This document shows, in pieces, positions 1 to 6,464 of a stretch of 13,164 bases of DNA. The DNA comes from CAZDDA01 sp964568045. GTDB taxonomy: Bacteria > Bipolaricaulota > Bipolaricaulia > UBA7950 > UBA9294. The position numbers were made by a program, and so were the translations under genes. The notes beneath the pieces were generated by a model. It had not been told where the DNA came from, ran no database searches, and saw only the letters and a program-made list of their open reading frames with translations. Position 1 is the stretch's first letter, and every line of letters begins with the position of its first letter. The stretch is taken from NCBI GenBank assembly GCA_964568045.1, contig CAZMOL010000049.1, positions 1 through 13,164 on the forward strand, read 5' to 3'.

Positions 1-17
1 ATCCTTTTTCTGGTTTG

Positions 18-23
18 CCTCCT
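18..23 (-). promoter_or_regulatory. Shine-Dalgarno at window edge for a further downstream gene
   Basis: Read on the minus strand, an AGGAGG box lies directly after the TAG stop of the small secreted protein gene. The other genes of this operon have the same box a few bases before their starts. No ATG, GTG or TTG suits it within the remaining bases. The last minus-strand bases read AAAAAGGAT, so a start codon may straddle the window edge. I infer that the operon continues to the left. Confidence 0.4.
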
Positions 24-395
24 CTAGAACCTGTAGGCCAGCGTGAGGCCGTCAGCGGTTAGACCCAGAGAAAAGCCCCGTGCCTTGGCCACATCATAAG
101 CGTCGTAGGCGCTATAAAGGGCCCAGGCCAGGTGGGCCAAGCCCCAGATGGGGTAACCATAGTAGCCCAATGGGAGAAACACCGCGGCATAGTAGCCTGC
201 GACGTTAATAGCGATATCAACTCCGAAGTGAAGGATCGCTTTGTTAACTTCTTCGTTTAGAAATTGTCCCAGTCCGGGGATCAGCAACGAGGCAAACCCC
301 GGGATCCAGGCCTCAGTTGGCTGAGCGCTACCACCTGCTGCCATGCCCACCAGCAGACCTCCAACGACTACCAACACCACCAGAGCTTTCTTCAT
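24..395 (-). CDS. small secreted/membrane protein with PGLGQ motif
   Basis: This is a 123-residue protein of unknown function. Residues 1-24 form a typical signal peptide: MKK, a hydrophobic core, and a cut likely near GGSA-QP. The segment around residues 32-44 reads ASLLIPGLGQFLN. This PGLGQ-x-x-N pattern is seen at the start of the hydrophobic pair in TM2 and DUF5683-type small membrane proteins. Residues 50-95 are largely hydrophobic and probably form one or two membrane hairpins. The chain ends in LAYRF, with a terminal aromatic. The ATG is preceded by AGGAGG (405-410) at 9 bases. It is the last visible gene of the yebC operon, only 29 bases after the secreted beta protein, so the two products may act together in the envelope. 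Signal peptide and motif are seen; the family link is inferred. Confidence 0.75.
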   Translation of the reverse strand: MKKALVVLVVVGGLLVGMAAGGSAQPTEAWIPGFASLLIPGLGQFLNEEVNKAILHFGVDIAINVAGYYAAVFLPLGYYGYPIWGLAHLAWALYSAYDAYDVAKARGFSLGLTADGLTLAYRF

Positions 396-424
396 GTTGA
401 TGTACCTCCTTTTTTCACGTCAGC

Positions 425-1318
425 CTAGAATATGAACAGAAAGCCAAGAGAGACCCACGGACCAAGCGCGATGTCGATCGATGCCCCTGCATCAAAGTAG
501 ATGAGATCGCCGAGCCGGAACAGCCACCCGATTCCGATCTCCGGGAGGATGAGCCACCTCGTTCCAAGTTCTAGATAGAAACTGGATCCAGGTCGCGTGG
601 CGTCGGCAGTGGCAGCGACCAGGTCGTCGAGGGTGAGAGTCGGATTTTCTGTGGCAATCTCGAGCGCCGTCTCCTCAATGCGCCAACCGGGAGGAACGAA
701 GTAAGTCCGCCACAGCACACCCATGGCAAGGATATTCACCCCAAGAGAGGCCGTGGGATAGCCGAATCCATTGCGCGTAGACACACCCAGTTGAAATCCT
801 GTGTCCAGCCCGAAGGTAAACGCCCACCGACCCTGCCCGTAAGCCTCCCTTATTCCCTCAGCGAGAGTCTCCGCAGTGTCTGACGGAGCGGGAGCAACGG
901 TTGCAGGTCCAGATGGCGTAGCAGAGGGCGCAGAGGGGGGTGGCGCTGCCGGCTGCTCGAACCGGATCTCCTGAATGCTTGTCAACTTGACCGACTGAAC
1001 GTCTCCACCGGGCGTTCGTAGCCCAATCACCTCGGGGATCCCGCCAACTGTACCGATGAGAATGTTCCCGTCGAAGGTCTCCACCGTGACTTCTCCGCCT
1101 TCTTCAGCAGGAAAGCGAATCGCTTTCAGGTTCGTTCGCTGCACGGTGAAGATATCGTCAGTTGAAGAGGTAACACTGATGACCCCCGGAATGCCAAACT
1201 CAATCTCTCCTTCCAATACCGACCCACCGACCGTGATAACGGTCTCTGCTGTTCCAAGAACAACGATAGCTAGCACGATCACCACGGTCGCAACCGCAAC
1301 GTACCAGGTTCTTTGCAT
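425..1318 (-). CDS. secreted protein with duplicated beta domain and barrel-like C-terminus
   Basis: The best start is the ATG at 1318 (297 residues). AAGGAGG lies 8 bases upstream, whereas a GTG three codons earlier would fall inside that Shine-Dalgarno. Residues 1-24 are a signal peptide or anchor. Residues 27-69 and 77-120 are two copies of one beta-rich unit. Both read roughly V-T-V..G..L.G.I..GIP.VI and end in an I(R)F tail (LKAIRF and IQEIRF). A Pro/Ala-rich linker follows at 122-148. Residues 160-297 alternate polar and hydrophobic residues and finish in LGFLFIF, as many outer-membrane beta-barrel proteins do at the terminal Phe. I infer an outer-membrane or periplasmic location. Function is unknown. 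It sits between yebC (24 bases upstream) and the PGLGQ protein and is probably co-transcribed with both. Confidence 0.8.
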   Translation of the reverse strand: MQRTWYVAVATVVIVLAIVVLGTAETVITVGGSVLEGEIEFGIPGVISVTSSTDDIFTVQRTNLKAIRFPAEEGGEVTVETFDGNILIGTVGGIPEVIGLRTPGGDVQSVKLTSIQEIRFEQPAAPPPSAPSATPSGPATVAPAPSDTAETLAEGIREAYGQGRWAFTFGLDTGFQLGVSTRNGFGYPTASLGVNILAMGVLWRTYFVPPGWRIEETALEIATENPTLTLDDLVAATADATRPGSSFYLELGTRWLILPEIGIGWLFRLGDLIYFDAGASIDIALGPWVSLGFLFIF

Positions 1319-1342
1319 CGTGGACACCTCCTTGAAGCTTCC

Positions 1343-2101
1343 TTAGCCCCCGCTCATCTCTGCCAGGACTGCGTCGGGGATGTCGAAGTTGGCGTAGACC
1401 TCCTGGACGTCTTCGTTGTCGTCCAGCGCATTGATCAGCTTCAGGACTTTCTCGGCTGCGTGGCCTTCGACCTTCACTGTGTTCTTGGGAATCATCGTCA
1501 CCTCGGCACGGGTCGGTGTGATCCCCCTTCCGCGGACCGCTTCGCTGAGGCTGGGAAGGTCAGTCGGAGCACAATAGATTTCTATCAGGTCTTCCTGCTC
1601 GTCTAATTCTTGGGCCCCAACTTCAATCAGCGACATCAGCAAGTCGTCCCTGGGTGTGTCCGAAGGTAGTTCTTCGATCGTGATCACGCCACGGCGTTCG
1701 AACAGCCATGCAACGCTCCCCGCTGCAGCCAGGCTACCTCCGTGTTTGCTGAAAATGTGCCGAATGGCGGCAGCGGCGCGGTTACGGTTGTCGGTGACTG
1801 CACGAACCATCACCGCCACCCCGTCGGAGGCGTACCCCTCGTAGGTGGCCTCTTCGTAGGAGACACCTTCAATCTCGCCCGTGGCACGCTTGACCGCCCG
1901 CTCGATGTTCTCCTTGGGCAGGTTCGCCGTCCTCGCTCGCTCCAACGCCTGTGCCAGACCGGCGTTGTTTTCCGGATTGGGATCCCCACTGCGTGCCTGT
2001 AGCGTGATCTCTTTGATCAGCTTGGCAAAGATGTTTGACCGCTTCTTATCCTGCCGCTCTTTGCGGTACTTGACATTCTGCCATTTTGAGTGACCGGACA
2101 T
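1343..2101 (-). CDS. yebC: YebC/PmpR family DNA-binding regulator
   Basis: The 252-residue product has the usual length of the YebC/PmpR (Transcrip_reg) family. Members bind DNA as regulators, and some have been linked to translation through ribosome-stalling motifs. The hallmark N-terminus MSGHSKW, the KRSNIFAKL segment, GDPNPENNAGL, the NLPKENIERA helix and the YEGYASDGVA motif are all present. The C-terminal domain ends VYANFDIPD as usual. The start is set at the ATG at 2101, where MSGHSKW begins. An upstream in-frame ATG would add six residues that the family lacks. A GGGGGAGA-type ribosome site lies 5-8 bases upstream. It heads the three-gene operon. In many bacteria yebC neighbours ruvC; here it is followed by envelope genes. 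Confidence 0.97.
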   Translation of the reverse strand: MSGHSKWQNVKYRKERQDKKRSNIFAKLIKEITLQARSGDPNPENNAGLAQALERARTANLPKENIERAVKRATGEIEGVSYEEATYEGYASDGVAVMVRAVTDNRNRAAAAIRHIFSKHGGSLAAAGSVAWLFERRGVITIEELPSDTPRDDLLMSLIEVGAQELDEQEDLIEIYCAPTDLPSLSEAVRGRGITPTRAEVTMIPKNTVKVEGHAAEKVLKLINALDDNEDVQEVYANFDIPDAVLAEMSGG

Positions 2102-2136
2102 CTCTTCTCCCCCATCCACTTAGCAGTATCCAGTGC

Positions 2137-2166
2137 ATCATAGCACTTTGCCGACGCTGCGTGCAA
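2137..2166 (-). promoter_or_regulatory. sigma70-type promoter of the yebC operon
   Basis: On the minus strand TTGCAC (2161-2166) is followed after 18 bases by TATGAT (2137-2142). A TGC precedes the hexamer, which makes it an extended -10. Transcription should start near 2130, giving a leader of about 29 bases that contains the Shine-Dalgarno. Confidence 0.7.
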
Positions 2167-2231
2167 GAAACCGTCCGGCCCACAGGTGGTCAAACCGCTA
2201 CGCAGTGGCGACGGCGAAATCCCGAAAAGTC

Positions 2232-2240
2232 TGGTATCAT
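2232..2240 (+). promoter_or_regulatory. possible extended -10 promoter for the HAD gene
   Basis: TGG-TATCAT forms an extended -10 element about 53 bases before the likely ATG at 2293. No convincing -35 hexamer lies 16-18 bases upstream, so support rests on the extended -10 and on its place between two divergent genes. Confidence 0.4.
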
Positions 2241-2292
2241 CTGAGCGTTCGAGAGAGTCACTCATTCCATCTTGGCACCGAAGGCAAGGAGC

Positions 2293-2970
2293 ATGATTAG
2301 GGGACTGATCTTCGATTTCGACGGGCTCATCCTAGACACAGAGACACCGACTTTTAAGTCCTGGCAGGAGACCTTTGAGCACCACGGATGCGAGCTCACG
2401 CTCGAAACGTGGGCGGCCTGCATCGGCCGTTCGCAGGACGCGTTCGACCCGTGTAACTATCTGGAAGCCTGTCTTGGCCGCTCAATTGACCGCGCACGAG
2501 TCTTTGCTGAAGAGCAGAAGAGGGAAGTGGAACTGATTGGCCAACAACCGGTGCTACCCGGCGTGCTGGACACGATTGCAGCTGCAAAGCAACACGGCCT
2601 CAAACTCGGCGTGGCCTCCAGTTCGGATCGAGAGTGGGTGAACGGGTATCTTGGCCGCCTTAGACTGATTGAGCAGTTCGATGCCATTCGCTGTGCGGAC
2701 GACGTGGAGCATGCCAAGCCGGCCCCTGACTTATACAGTGCTGTGCTGCAGGCGCTAGACCTTCGGCCTGATCAGGCGATTGCGTTTGAGGACTCTCCCA
2801 ACGGCGTTCTGGCAGCAAAACGCGCCGGAGTCTTCTGCGTGGCAGTACCCAACGCTCTGACCAAAGCACTCGCTTTGGATCACGCGGACCTTACCCTCGC
2901 CTCCCTGGAGGAGGCTACCCTGGAGGAGTTGCTTCGGACGGCAAAGAGCGCCCATGTTGGGAAGGCTTGA
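2293..2970 (+). CDS. HAD-superfamily hydrolase, beta-phosphoglucomutase/phosphatase-like
   Basis: This 225-residue protein has the four HAD motifs in order. DFDG at 8-11 carries the nucleophile Asp8 and Asp10. VASSSD supplies the Ser near 110. AKPAPDLY supplies Lys142. AFEDSPNG holds the metal-binding acids at 166-167. The helical cap lies between motifs I and II, as in subfamily IA variants that include beta-phosphoglucomutase, phosphoglycolate phosphatase and small sugar-phosphate phosphatases. The substrate cannot be told from sequence alone. The ATG at 2293 gives the family-typical start MIRGLIFDFDG. A TTG at 2272 would add seven residues, and neither start has a well-spaced ribosome site (AAGGAG lies only 1 base before the ATG). 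The next gene starts 32 bases downstream, so the two are probably co-transcribed. Confidence 0.92.
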   Translation: MIRGLIFDFDGLILDTETPTFKSWQETFEHHGCELTLETWAACIGRSQDAFDPCNYLEACLGRSIDRARVFAEEQKREVELIGQQPVLPGVLDTIAAAKQHGLKLGVASSSDREWVNGYLGRLRLIEQFDAIRCADDVEHAKPAPDLYSAVLQALDLRPDQAIAFEDSPNGVLAAKRAGVFCVAVPNALTKALALDHADLTLASLEEATLEELLRTAKSAHVGKA

Positions 2971-3002
2971 GGCCCAGTCGGGCCGTCTTGAAGGAGGACA
3001 AG

Positions 3003-3755
3003 ATGAATAGCGGCATCGGAAGGCAGTTCATGGAGAAGACGCAATATCGACACATGGGGCCCTCGGATCAACAACAAGGCCTGCCTCAACCCCCACTGGA
3101 GATCACCCCACCGCAGGGCACGCGGGAGGCCGTTGACCTCCCAAAGCCGGCGACGATGAAGCTTGGCGAGATGTCCTTGAAGCAGGTGATCGAGACCCGC
3201 AGGAGTCTGCGGCGGTATGCCGATACACCCCTGTTGCTGGAGGAGCTGTCGTATCTGTTGTGGTGTACCCAGGGCGTCAGAGAGATTACGTCCGGCAAGG
3301 CGACATTTCGTACCGTCCCCTCTGCCGGGGCCCGTCATCCGTTCGAGACCGTACTTCTCGTCAATCGGGTGGACGGATTGGAGCCCGGGCTTTACTGGTT
3401 CGTCGCGAGCGAGCATCGCCTGTTGAAGCTTGAGGCGGAGCCTGGGTTTGCAGATCGAATTGCCGAAGCCGCTTACAACCAGAAGTTCATTCTCAAAAGC
3501 GCGGCCACGTTCATCTGGATTGCCGATACGGTTCGCACCACGTGGCGCTATGGGGAACGCGGATATCGATACATGCACATAGACGCGGGTCATGTCTGCC
3601 AGAACCTGTACCTTGCAGCAGAGTCGATCGGAGCAGGCTGCTGCGCCATCGGCGCATTCACAGATGAAACCATGAACGAACTTCTAGGCCTCGACGGCGT
3701 CAATCAGTTTGTCATCTACATGGGAGTGGTGGGAAAACGCGAATCGACGGCATAA
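3003..3755 (+). CDS. stand-alone SagB-type nitroreductase-family dehydrogenase
   Basis: The 250-residue product belongs to the nitroreductase-fold, FMN-dependent SagB/ThcOx group. RRSLRRY (66-72) is the typical flavin-phosphate-binding start of the fold. LSYLLWCTQG and PSAGARHPFE (106-115) match the SagB hallmark region. ERGYRYMHIDAGHVCQNL (185-202) and the closing IYMGVVGKR are also typical. In azole-modified peptide pathways SagB oxidises azolines to azoles. No cyclodehydratase, precursor peptide or exporter of such a cluster is visible here, so this is one of the common orphan members whose substrate is unknown. AAGGAGG at 2991-2997 is 5 bases from the chosen ATG. An in-frame TTG at 2967 overlaps the HAD stop and is rejected. 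The first 45 residues are polar and poorly conserved in appearance. Confidence 0.88.
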   Translation: MNSGIGRQFMEKTQYRHMGPSDQQQGLPQPPLEITPPQGTREAVDLPKPATMKLGEMSLKQVIETRRSLRRYADTPLLLEELSYLLWCTQGVREITSGKATFRTVPSAGARHPFETVLLVNRVDGLEPGLYWFVASEHRLLKLEAEPGFADRIAEAAYNQKFILKSAATFIWIADTVRTTWRYGERGYRYMHIDAGHVCQNLYLAAESIGAGCCAIGAFTDETMNELLGLDGVNQFVIYMGVVGKRESTA

Positions 3756-3965
3756 TCGGGGGCATTCGCCGGTGCATATCTGAAGGGGACACGACCAGGA
3801 CACACGGCTATCACGTTGGACATCAGGGCGAATCGTCTGTCCAGTTTCATGAATCCACGGACAACGCGTGAGGATGTGGATCTCATCGTCGACGAAATGA
3901 TCCGCCCGGACGGGAGGAAGCGCATTTTCAATTCGCGGGCTGGGTGGTCGGGCAGTGGGGGCTAA
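3756..3965 (+). pseudogene. probable 3' remnant of a PLP-dependent (group II) decarboxylase
   Basis: The reading frame directly after the SagB TAA stays open for 69 codons to the TAA at 3963-3965, in the same frame as SagB. Its translation holds SSFMNPRTTREDVDLIVDEM. This resembles the C-terminal tail of group II amino-acid decarboxylases (NP..T..D+D.LI.E+, as in glutamate decarboxylases). There is no plausible start codon with a ribosome site and no PLP-lysine region, so only the last part of such a gene would remain. It ends 15 bases before the LysE-family exporter. This could reflect a former decarboxylase-exporter operon, truncated by a deletion that joined it to the SagB gene. The homology is from memory and is an inference. 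Confidence 0.4.
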
Positions 3966-3980
3966 CCGGTTGAGGATTTT

Positions 3981-4607
3981 ATGAGCCTAGAAATCTGGGC
4001 GGCCTACGTTGGTGCCGCAATGATTATCCTGGTAATCCCGGGCCCGACGATCATGCTAGTCATCAGCCAGGCCCTCGTGCATGGCCGCAGAGCCGTGATA
4101 CCTCTTGTCGCCGGTGTTTCACTCGGTGATTTTACGGCGATGACCCTTTCGCTACTGGGCCTTGGAGCGATCTTGGCGGCCTCGGCAACGGTTTTTTCGG
4201 TGCTCAAGTGGATCGGTGCCGCCTATCTTATCTACCTTGGCATCAGGCAGTGGCTATCACATCCAGCAAAACATGAATCCCGGATTTCGGGCACAAGCGC
4301 TTCCAATCGGTCGCTCTTCCAGAGCGCATTCATCGTGACCGCCTTGAACCCCAAAAGCATCGCGTTCTTCGTCGCATTTCTGCCGCAGTTCATCAATCCG
4401 AAGCATCAAGCATTTCCTCAGATGGTGATTCTCGGAGCAACGTTTCTTTTCCTCGCGGCTGTGAACGCAACCCTATATGCCTTATTTGCGGGTCGACTCC
4501 GTGACAAGATGCAGAATGCAACAGTCCGTCGTTGGATCAATCGCTGCGGGGGGACCGCACTGATCGGTGCCGGCGTGCTCCTCGCAGTAATGCACCCATC
4601 GTCTTAG
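3981..4607 (+). CDS. LysE/RhtB-family amino-acid exporter
   Basis: This is a 208-residue inner-membrane protein with about six hydrophobic segments. It has the LysE-family signature early in the chain: IPGPT at residues 19-23. Next come GRRAVIPLVAGVSLGD in the first loop and AYLIYLGIRQW around residue 80. The central LNPKSIAFFVAFLPQFI block is also characteristic. The family exports amino acids such as lysine, threonine, homoserine or their lactones by proton exchange; the substrate here is not predictable. GAGG at 3972-3975 lies 5 bases before the ATG. Length and ends fit the family, so the gene looks intact. It follows a probable decarboxylase remnant and converges with the EamA gene. Confidence 0.93.
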   Translation: MSLEIWAAYVGAAMIILVIPGPTIMLVISQALVHGRRAVIPLVAGVSLGDFTAMTLSLLGLGAILAASATVFSVLKWIGAAYLIYLGIRQWLSHPAKHESRISGTSASNRSLFQSAFIVTALNPKSIAFFVAFLPQFINPKHQAFPQMVILGATFLFLAAVNATLYALFAGRLRDKMQNATVRRWINRCGGTALIGAGVLLAVMHPSS

Positions 4608-4667
4608 TTGGCCGAGCGGCGGGTGTATCCGACCCGCGTCTCATGCCAGGTGCGACCGCGCCGGCCG

Positions 4668-4814
4668 CTACATATCAACAGCCAACAGCAGTTCGGCAGG
4701 ATCGAGGGCCCTGATTACCGAGCGGCTGAAGTCCTTTGTGTTACGCGTGATGATTGCCTCAGCCCCGGCTAAGCGCCCGGCCTGCTCAAGAAAAGCGTCT
4801 CCGAGATTTGGGGG
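4668..4814 (-). pseudogene. C-terminal fragment of a PIN-domain (VapC-like) toxin/nuclease
   Basis: On the minus strand 48 open codons run from an in-frame TAG at 4815-4817 to a TAG at 4668-4670. They encode LGDAFLEQAGRLAGAEAIIT, then RNTKDFSRS, then VIRALDPAELL. This is the closing part of PIN domains: the acidic helix, the strand-loop ITRNTKDF that carries the fourth-acid region, and the final P-x-E-L-L helix. The N-terminal half with the first catalytic Asp is missing. Nothing resembling it or a paired antitoxin is seen upstream, because the EamA gene begins its stop only 19 bases away. I read it as a decayed toxin-antitoxin or PIN gene. Confidence 0.65.
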
Positions 4815-4833
4815 CTACCTGCAACGAATGGCT

Positions 4834-5712
4834 CTATCCCAGGATTGAAGCGATGAAAACGCCGGCGGACGTTAACGCCACACCGATGAAAGAGCGCGCC
4901 GACGGGCGCTCTCGCAGAAGAAGCACGCTGAACAGAAACGCGAACAGGGTCATCGATCCGTGGACGGGTGCCAGAAGACTGGCCGGCGCCAGCGCAAGCC
5001 CGGAGAGCCACAGACGCCACCCGAGGAAGAAGCTCACAAAGGCAGTGATCAGTGCAATCCCAAGGCCGCGCCAGGAAAAGCGAAGCGGGCGCTTCGTGCT
5101 CCGATAGGCGATAGCGACGATCCCCCAGCAAACGCCTGCGGTAGCGACGAGGATCAGCTGGTAGGTGATCGGTGTCATCCCGTGCGTCAAGCAGTACTTG
5201 GTGGGGATCGTCTCCGCAGTACCCCAGATGATTCCTGCTGCGAGAGAGAGAGCGGTGCCCCAGAGAGAGCGGTCGGCCTGTGGCGAACTCCTTCGGCGAT
5301 CGACCAGGAAGACGGCCCCGGCAACAACGAGAATCGCCGCTACGAAGACGACCCATTGCGGCCGCTCACCGAGGATGAGTACGGCCGCGACGACGCCCCA
5401 GAAGGGAGAAGTCAGAGAAAGAGTCGTTACCTTGTAAGCGGGGTTCCTCTGCAGCGCAACCCGAAACAGCAGAGCGGCAATGAACGAGTCGAGAAAACCT
5501 CCCAATATCGCGATGGCGACGAGATGCATGCCAGGACTTTCAAAACCGGCCGTTGCAAGCCCGTAAGGTACGACGAAAAGCAGACCCAGAAACGGGCGAA
5601 TGGCCGAATAGGTGACAAGACCCATGCACGTAAGGCCCAGCTTGTCAAGGGCCATGGCCAGCGCCCAGCAAACAGAGGCCGCCAGGGCAAGAAGGATGGC
5701 AAACGTATTCAT
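4834..5712 (-). CDS. EamA/DMT-family transporter
   Basis: The 292-residue product is an integral membrane protein with about ten hydrophobic segments. These form the two tandem EamA halves typical of the drug/metabolite transporter superfamily, residues about 3-136 and 150-291. Each half ends with the usual E-R-P pattern before its last helix (LILGERPQW near 112 and LLLRERPSA near 265). Members export amino acids, nucleosides or other metabolites; the substrate is unknown. The ATG at 5712 starts directly in front of the first membrane helix, as usual for the family, although only a weak ribosome site (GATGAG) precedes it. It converges with the LysE-type exporter, and a PIN fragment lies downstream. 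Confidence 0.92.
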   Translation of the reverse strand: MNTFAILLALAASVCWALAMALDKLGLTCMGLVTYSAIRPFLGLLFVVPYGLATAGFESPGMHLVAIAILGGFLDSFIAALLFRVALQRNPAYKVTTLSLTSPFWGVVAAVLILGERPQWVVFVAAILVVAGAVFLVDRRRSSPQADRSLWGTALSLAAGIIWGTAETIPTKYCLTHGMTPITYQLILVATAGVCWGIVAIAYRSTKRPLRFSWRGLGIALITAFVSFFLGWRLWLSGLALAPASLLAPVHGSMTLFAFLFSVLLLRERPSARSFIGVALTSAGVFIASILG

Positions 5713-5753
5713 GACAGGCTCATCTTTCTATCCAGTCCCCTTCCTTTCTAACA

Positions 5754-5763
5754 GGCAGACAGG
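5754..5763. repeat. inverted copy of the hairpin arm at 6026-6035
   Basis: GGCAGACAGG here is the exact reverse complement of CCTGTCTGCC at 6026-6035, 262 bases away. The two could be ends of a small non-autonomous element or two members of a dispersed repeat. A 10-base match alone is modest evidence. Confidence 0.35.
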
Positions 5764-6023
5764 CGCAACCCGGTGGGAGAAATTAACCCCATCTTGTGAA
5801 CGAAGCAATGCAGCCGATGACCTCAGAACAGTCCTGGTGTGTAGAAACAATCCATCGCGAATCCGCTCTGCTTGAGGTGGGAACGATAAGGACTGATCTC
5901 TGACGTGGCATCAGAATCGACGTCTTGCTTTCCGAGAATCAAACGCATGTTGCTGGAACGCAGGGCGAACTTCGTCGATACTCGCGATTTCGAGTGACAG
6001 AGACCCCCTTTTCTGGCCGCTCC

Positions 6024-6057
6024 TTCCTGTCTGCCGTGCCGGCCAGGCAGGGAGGAA
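6024..6057. repeat. imperfect hairpin, REP-like
   Basis: TTCCTgtCTGCC and GGCAGggAGGAA are 12-base arms with 10 of 12 positions complementary, around a 10-base GC-rich loop that contains CCGGCC. Its form suggests a dispersed intergenic repeat. No T-tract follows, so it is a poor terminator. Confidence 0.5.
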
Positions 6058-6151
6058 TTATGGGTTGCGGGTTGCGTCCCCGGAGTTCTCACGTCGCAGA
6101 GAAGCTGCACTGCTGCAGAGCAAAGGCTGCTTTGGAAGCGCTCTTTTGTAG

Positions 6152-6172
6152 CGTCGGGGCTTGTCCCCGACG
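6152..6172. repeat. perfect 8-bp hairpin CGTCGGGG/CCCCGACG
   Basis: Two perfect 8-base arms flank a 5-base loop (CTTGT). On the plus strand GATTTT follows, which could give weak termination, but no gene is known to end just upstream. Compact GC-rich palindromes with a pyrimidine-rich loop are typical of REP-type intergenic elements, and a possible REP-associated-transposase remnant lies beside it. Confidence 0.6.
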
Positions 6173-6197
6173 GATTTTCCCGCCGCGAGGTAGCCTC

Positions 6198-6320
6198 AAA
6201 TCCTCGAGCGTTCAGTCTGTTGGCAACACGCTTGACGGTAAGAGCGATGGTGGAATAGTCGCGGCCAACAACCGTTGTCAAGTCTCGTCTCTCATTGCCC
6301 ACACCGAATGGTTCTCCTCT
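6198..6320 (-). pseudogene. possible C-terminal fragment of a REP-associated transposase
   Basis: After a TAA at 6321-6323 the minus-strand frame reads ...ERRDLTTVVGRDYSTIALTV, then KRVANRL. The G-R-D-Y-S-T-(I/V)....K-R pattern resembles the DnaA-type helix-turn-helix found at the C-terminus of some Y1/REP-associated transposases (G.DYS.VS...+R) and in DnaA domain IV. The catalytic HUH and tyrosine part is absent. Beyond NARGF the frame loses protein character and runs into the palindrome at 6152-6172. A GTG start at 6302 has a distant AGGAGAGGAG, so a short real protein is not fully excluded. Confidence 0.3.
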
Positions 6321-6429
6321 CCTTATAGATAGAGGCCAAGAATGAAGACCCGACCACGCAGAAATAGGTGTTATGCCCCCCGATTTCTCCTAGGCGGGGA
6401 CGGAAAACGGATTTCATACAGGTGACGGT

Positions 6430-6458
6430 TTGACGTAGCATGATATCCGTGCTATCAT
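6430..6458 (+). promoter_or_regulatory. higBA promoter, predicted leaderless
   Basis: TTGACG (6430-6435) is followed after exactly 17 bases by TATCAT (6453-6458), with TGC just before the -10, so it is close to an ideal sigma70-type promoter. The expected transcription start, about 7 bases past the -10, coincides with the GTG at 6465. No Shine-Dalgarno fits between promoter and gene. Confidence 0.75.
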
Positions 6459-6460
6459 GC
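6438..6460 (+). promoter_or_regulatory. operator-like inverted repeat in the higBA promoter
   Basis: GCATGATA (6438-6445) and TATCATGC (6453-6460) are perfect 8-base inverted arms with a 7-base spacer. They cover the promoter spacer and the -10 element. Antitoxins of the HigA type bind such palindromes to repress their own operon, so this is the likely HigA or HigBA binding site. Confidence 0.75.
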
Positions 6461-6464
6461 GAGT

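Larger units (their letters stand above)
5713..6464. other. gene-poor region with hairpin repeats
   Basis: No convincing intact gene lies between the EamA and HigB genes. Open frames on either strand are low in coding character. Supported contents are a perfect hairpin (6152-6172), an imperfect hairpin (6024-6057) whose left arm recurs inverted at 5754-5763, a possible transposase fragment (6198-6320), and the higBA promoter at the right end. An apparent GGAGG plus ATG at 6051-6062 on the plus strand is formed by the arm of the imperfect hairpin and leads into a non-protein-like frame. Confidence 0.6.

Noticed and set aside
1056..2093. Several plus-strand open frames opposite yebC and the secreted beta protein gene
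   Set aside because: They are antisense shadows of clear minus-strand genes, have no ribosome sites and give low-complexity translations.
2017..2265. 82-codon minus-strand frame across the yebC promoter
   Set aside because: It overlaps the well-defined YebC start and promoter, and its translation has no coding features.
4615..4669. Bidirectional terminator between the LysE and EamA genes
   Set aside because: GCGGGT/ACCCGC and AGCGGC/GCCGCT could nest as a stem, but the pairing is short, the loop is long and no T-tract follows on either strand.
4754..5751. Long plus-strand frames (up to 263 codons) opposite the EamA gene
   Set aside because: The translations are rich in Arg, Gly, Asp and Pro with no domain. 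The minus strand encodes a textbook ten-helix transporter.
5823..6302. 159-codon minus-strand frame taken as a whole gene
   Set aside because: Only the first 35 or so codons have protein-like character. The rest crosses both hairpins and has biased, non-conserved composition, so only the first part is listed as a possible fragment.
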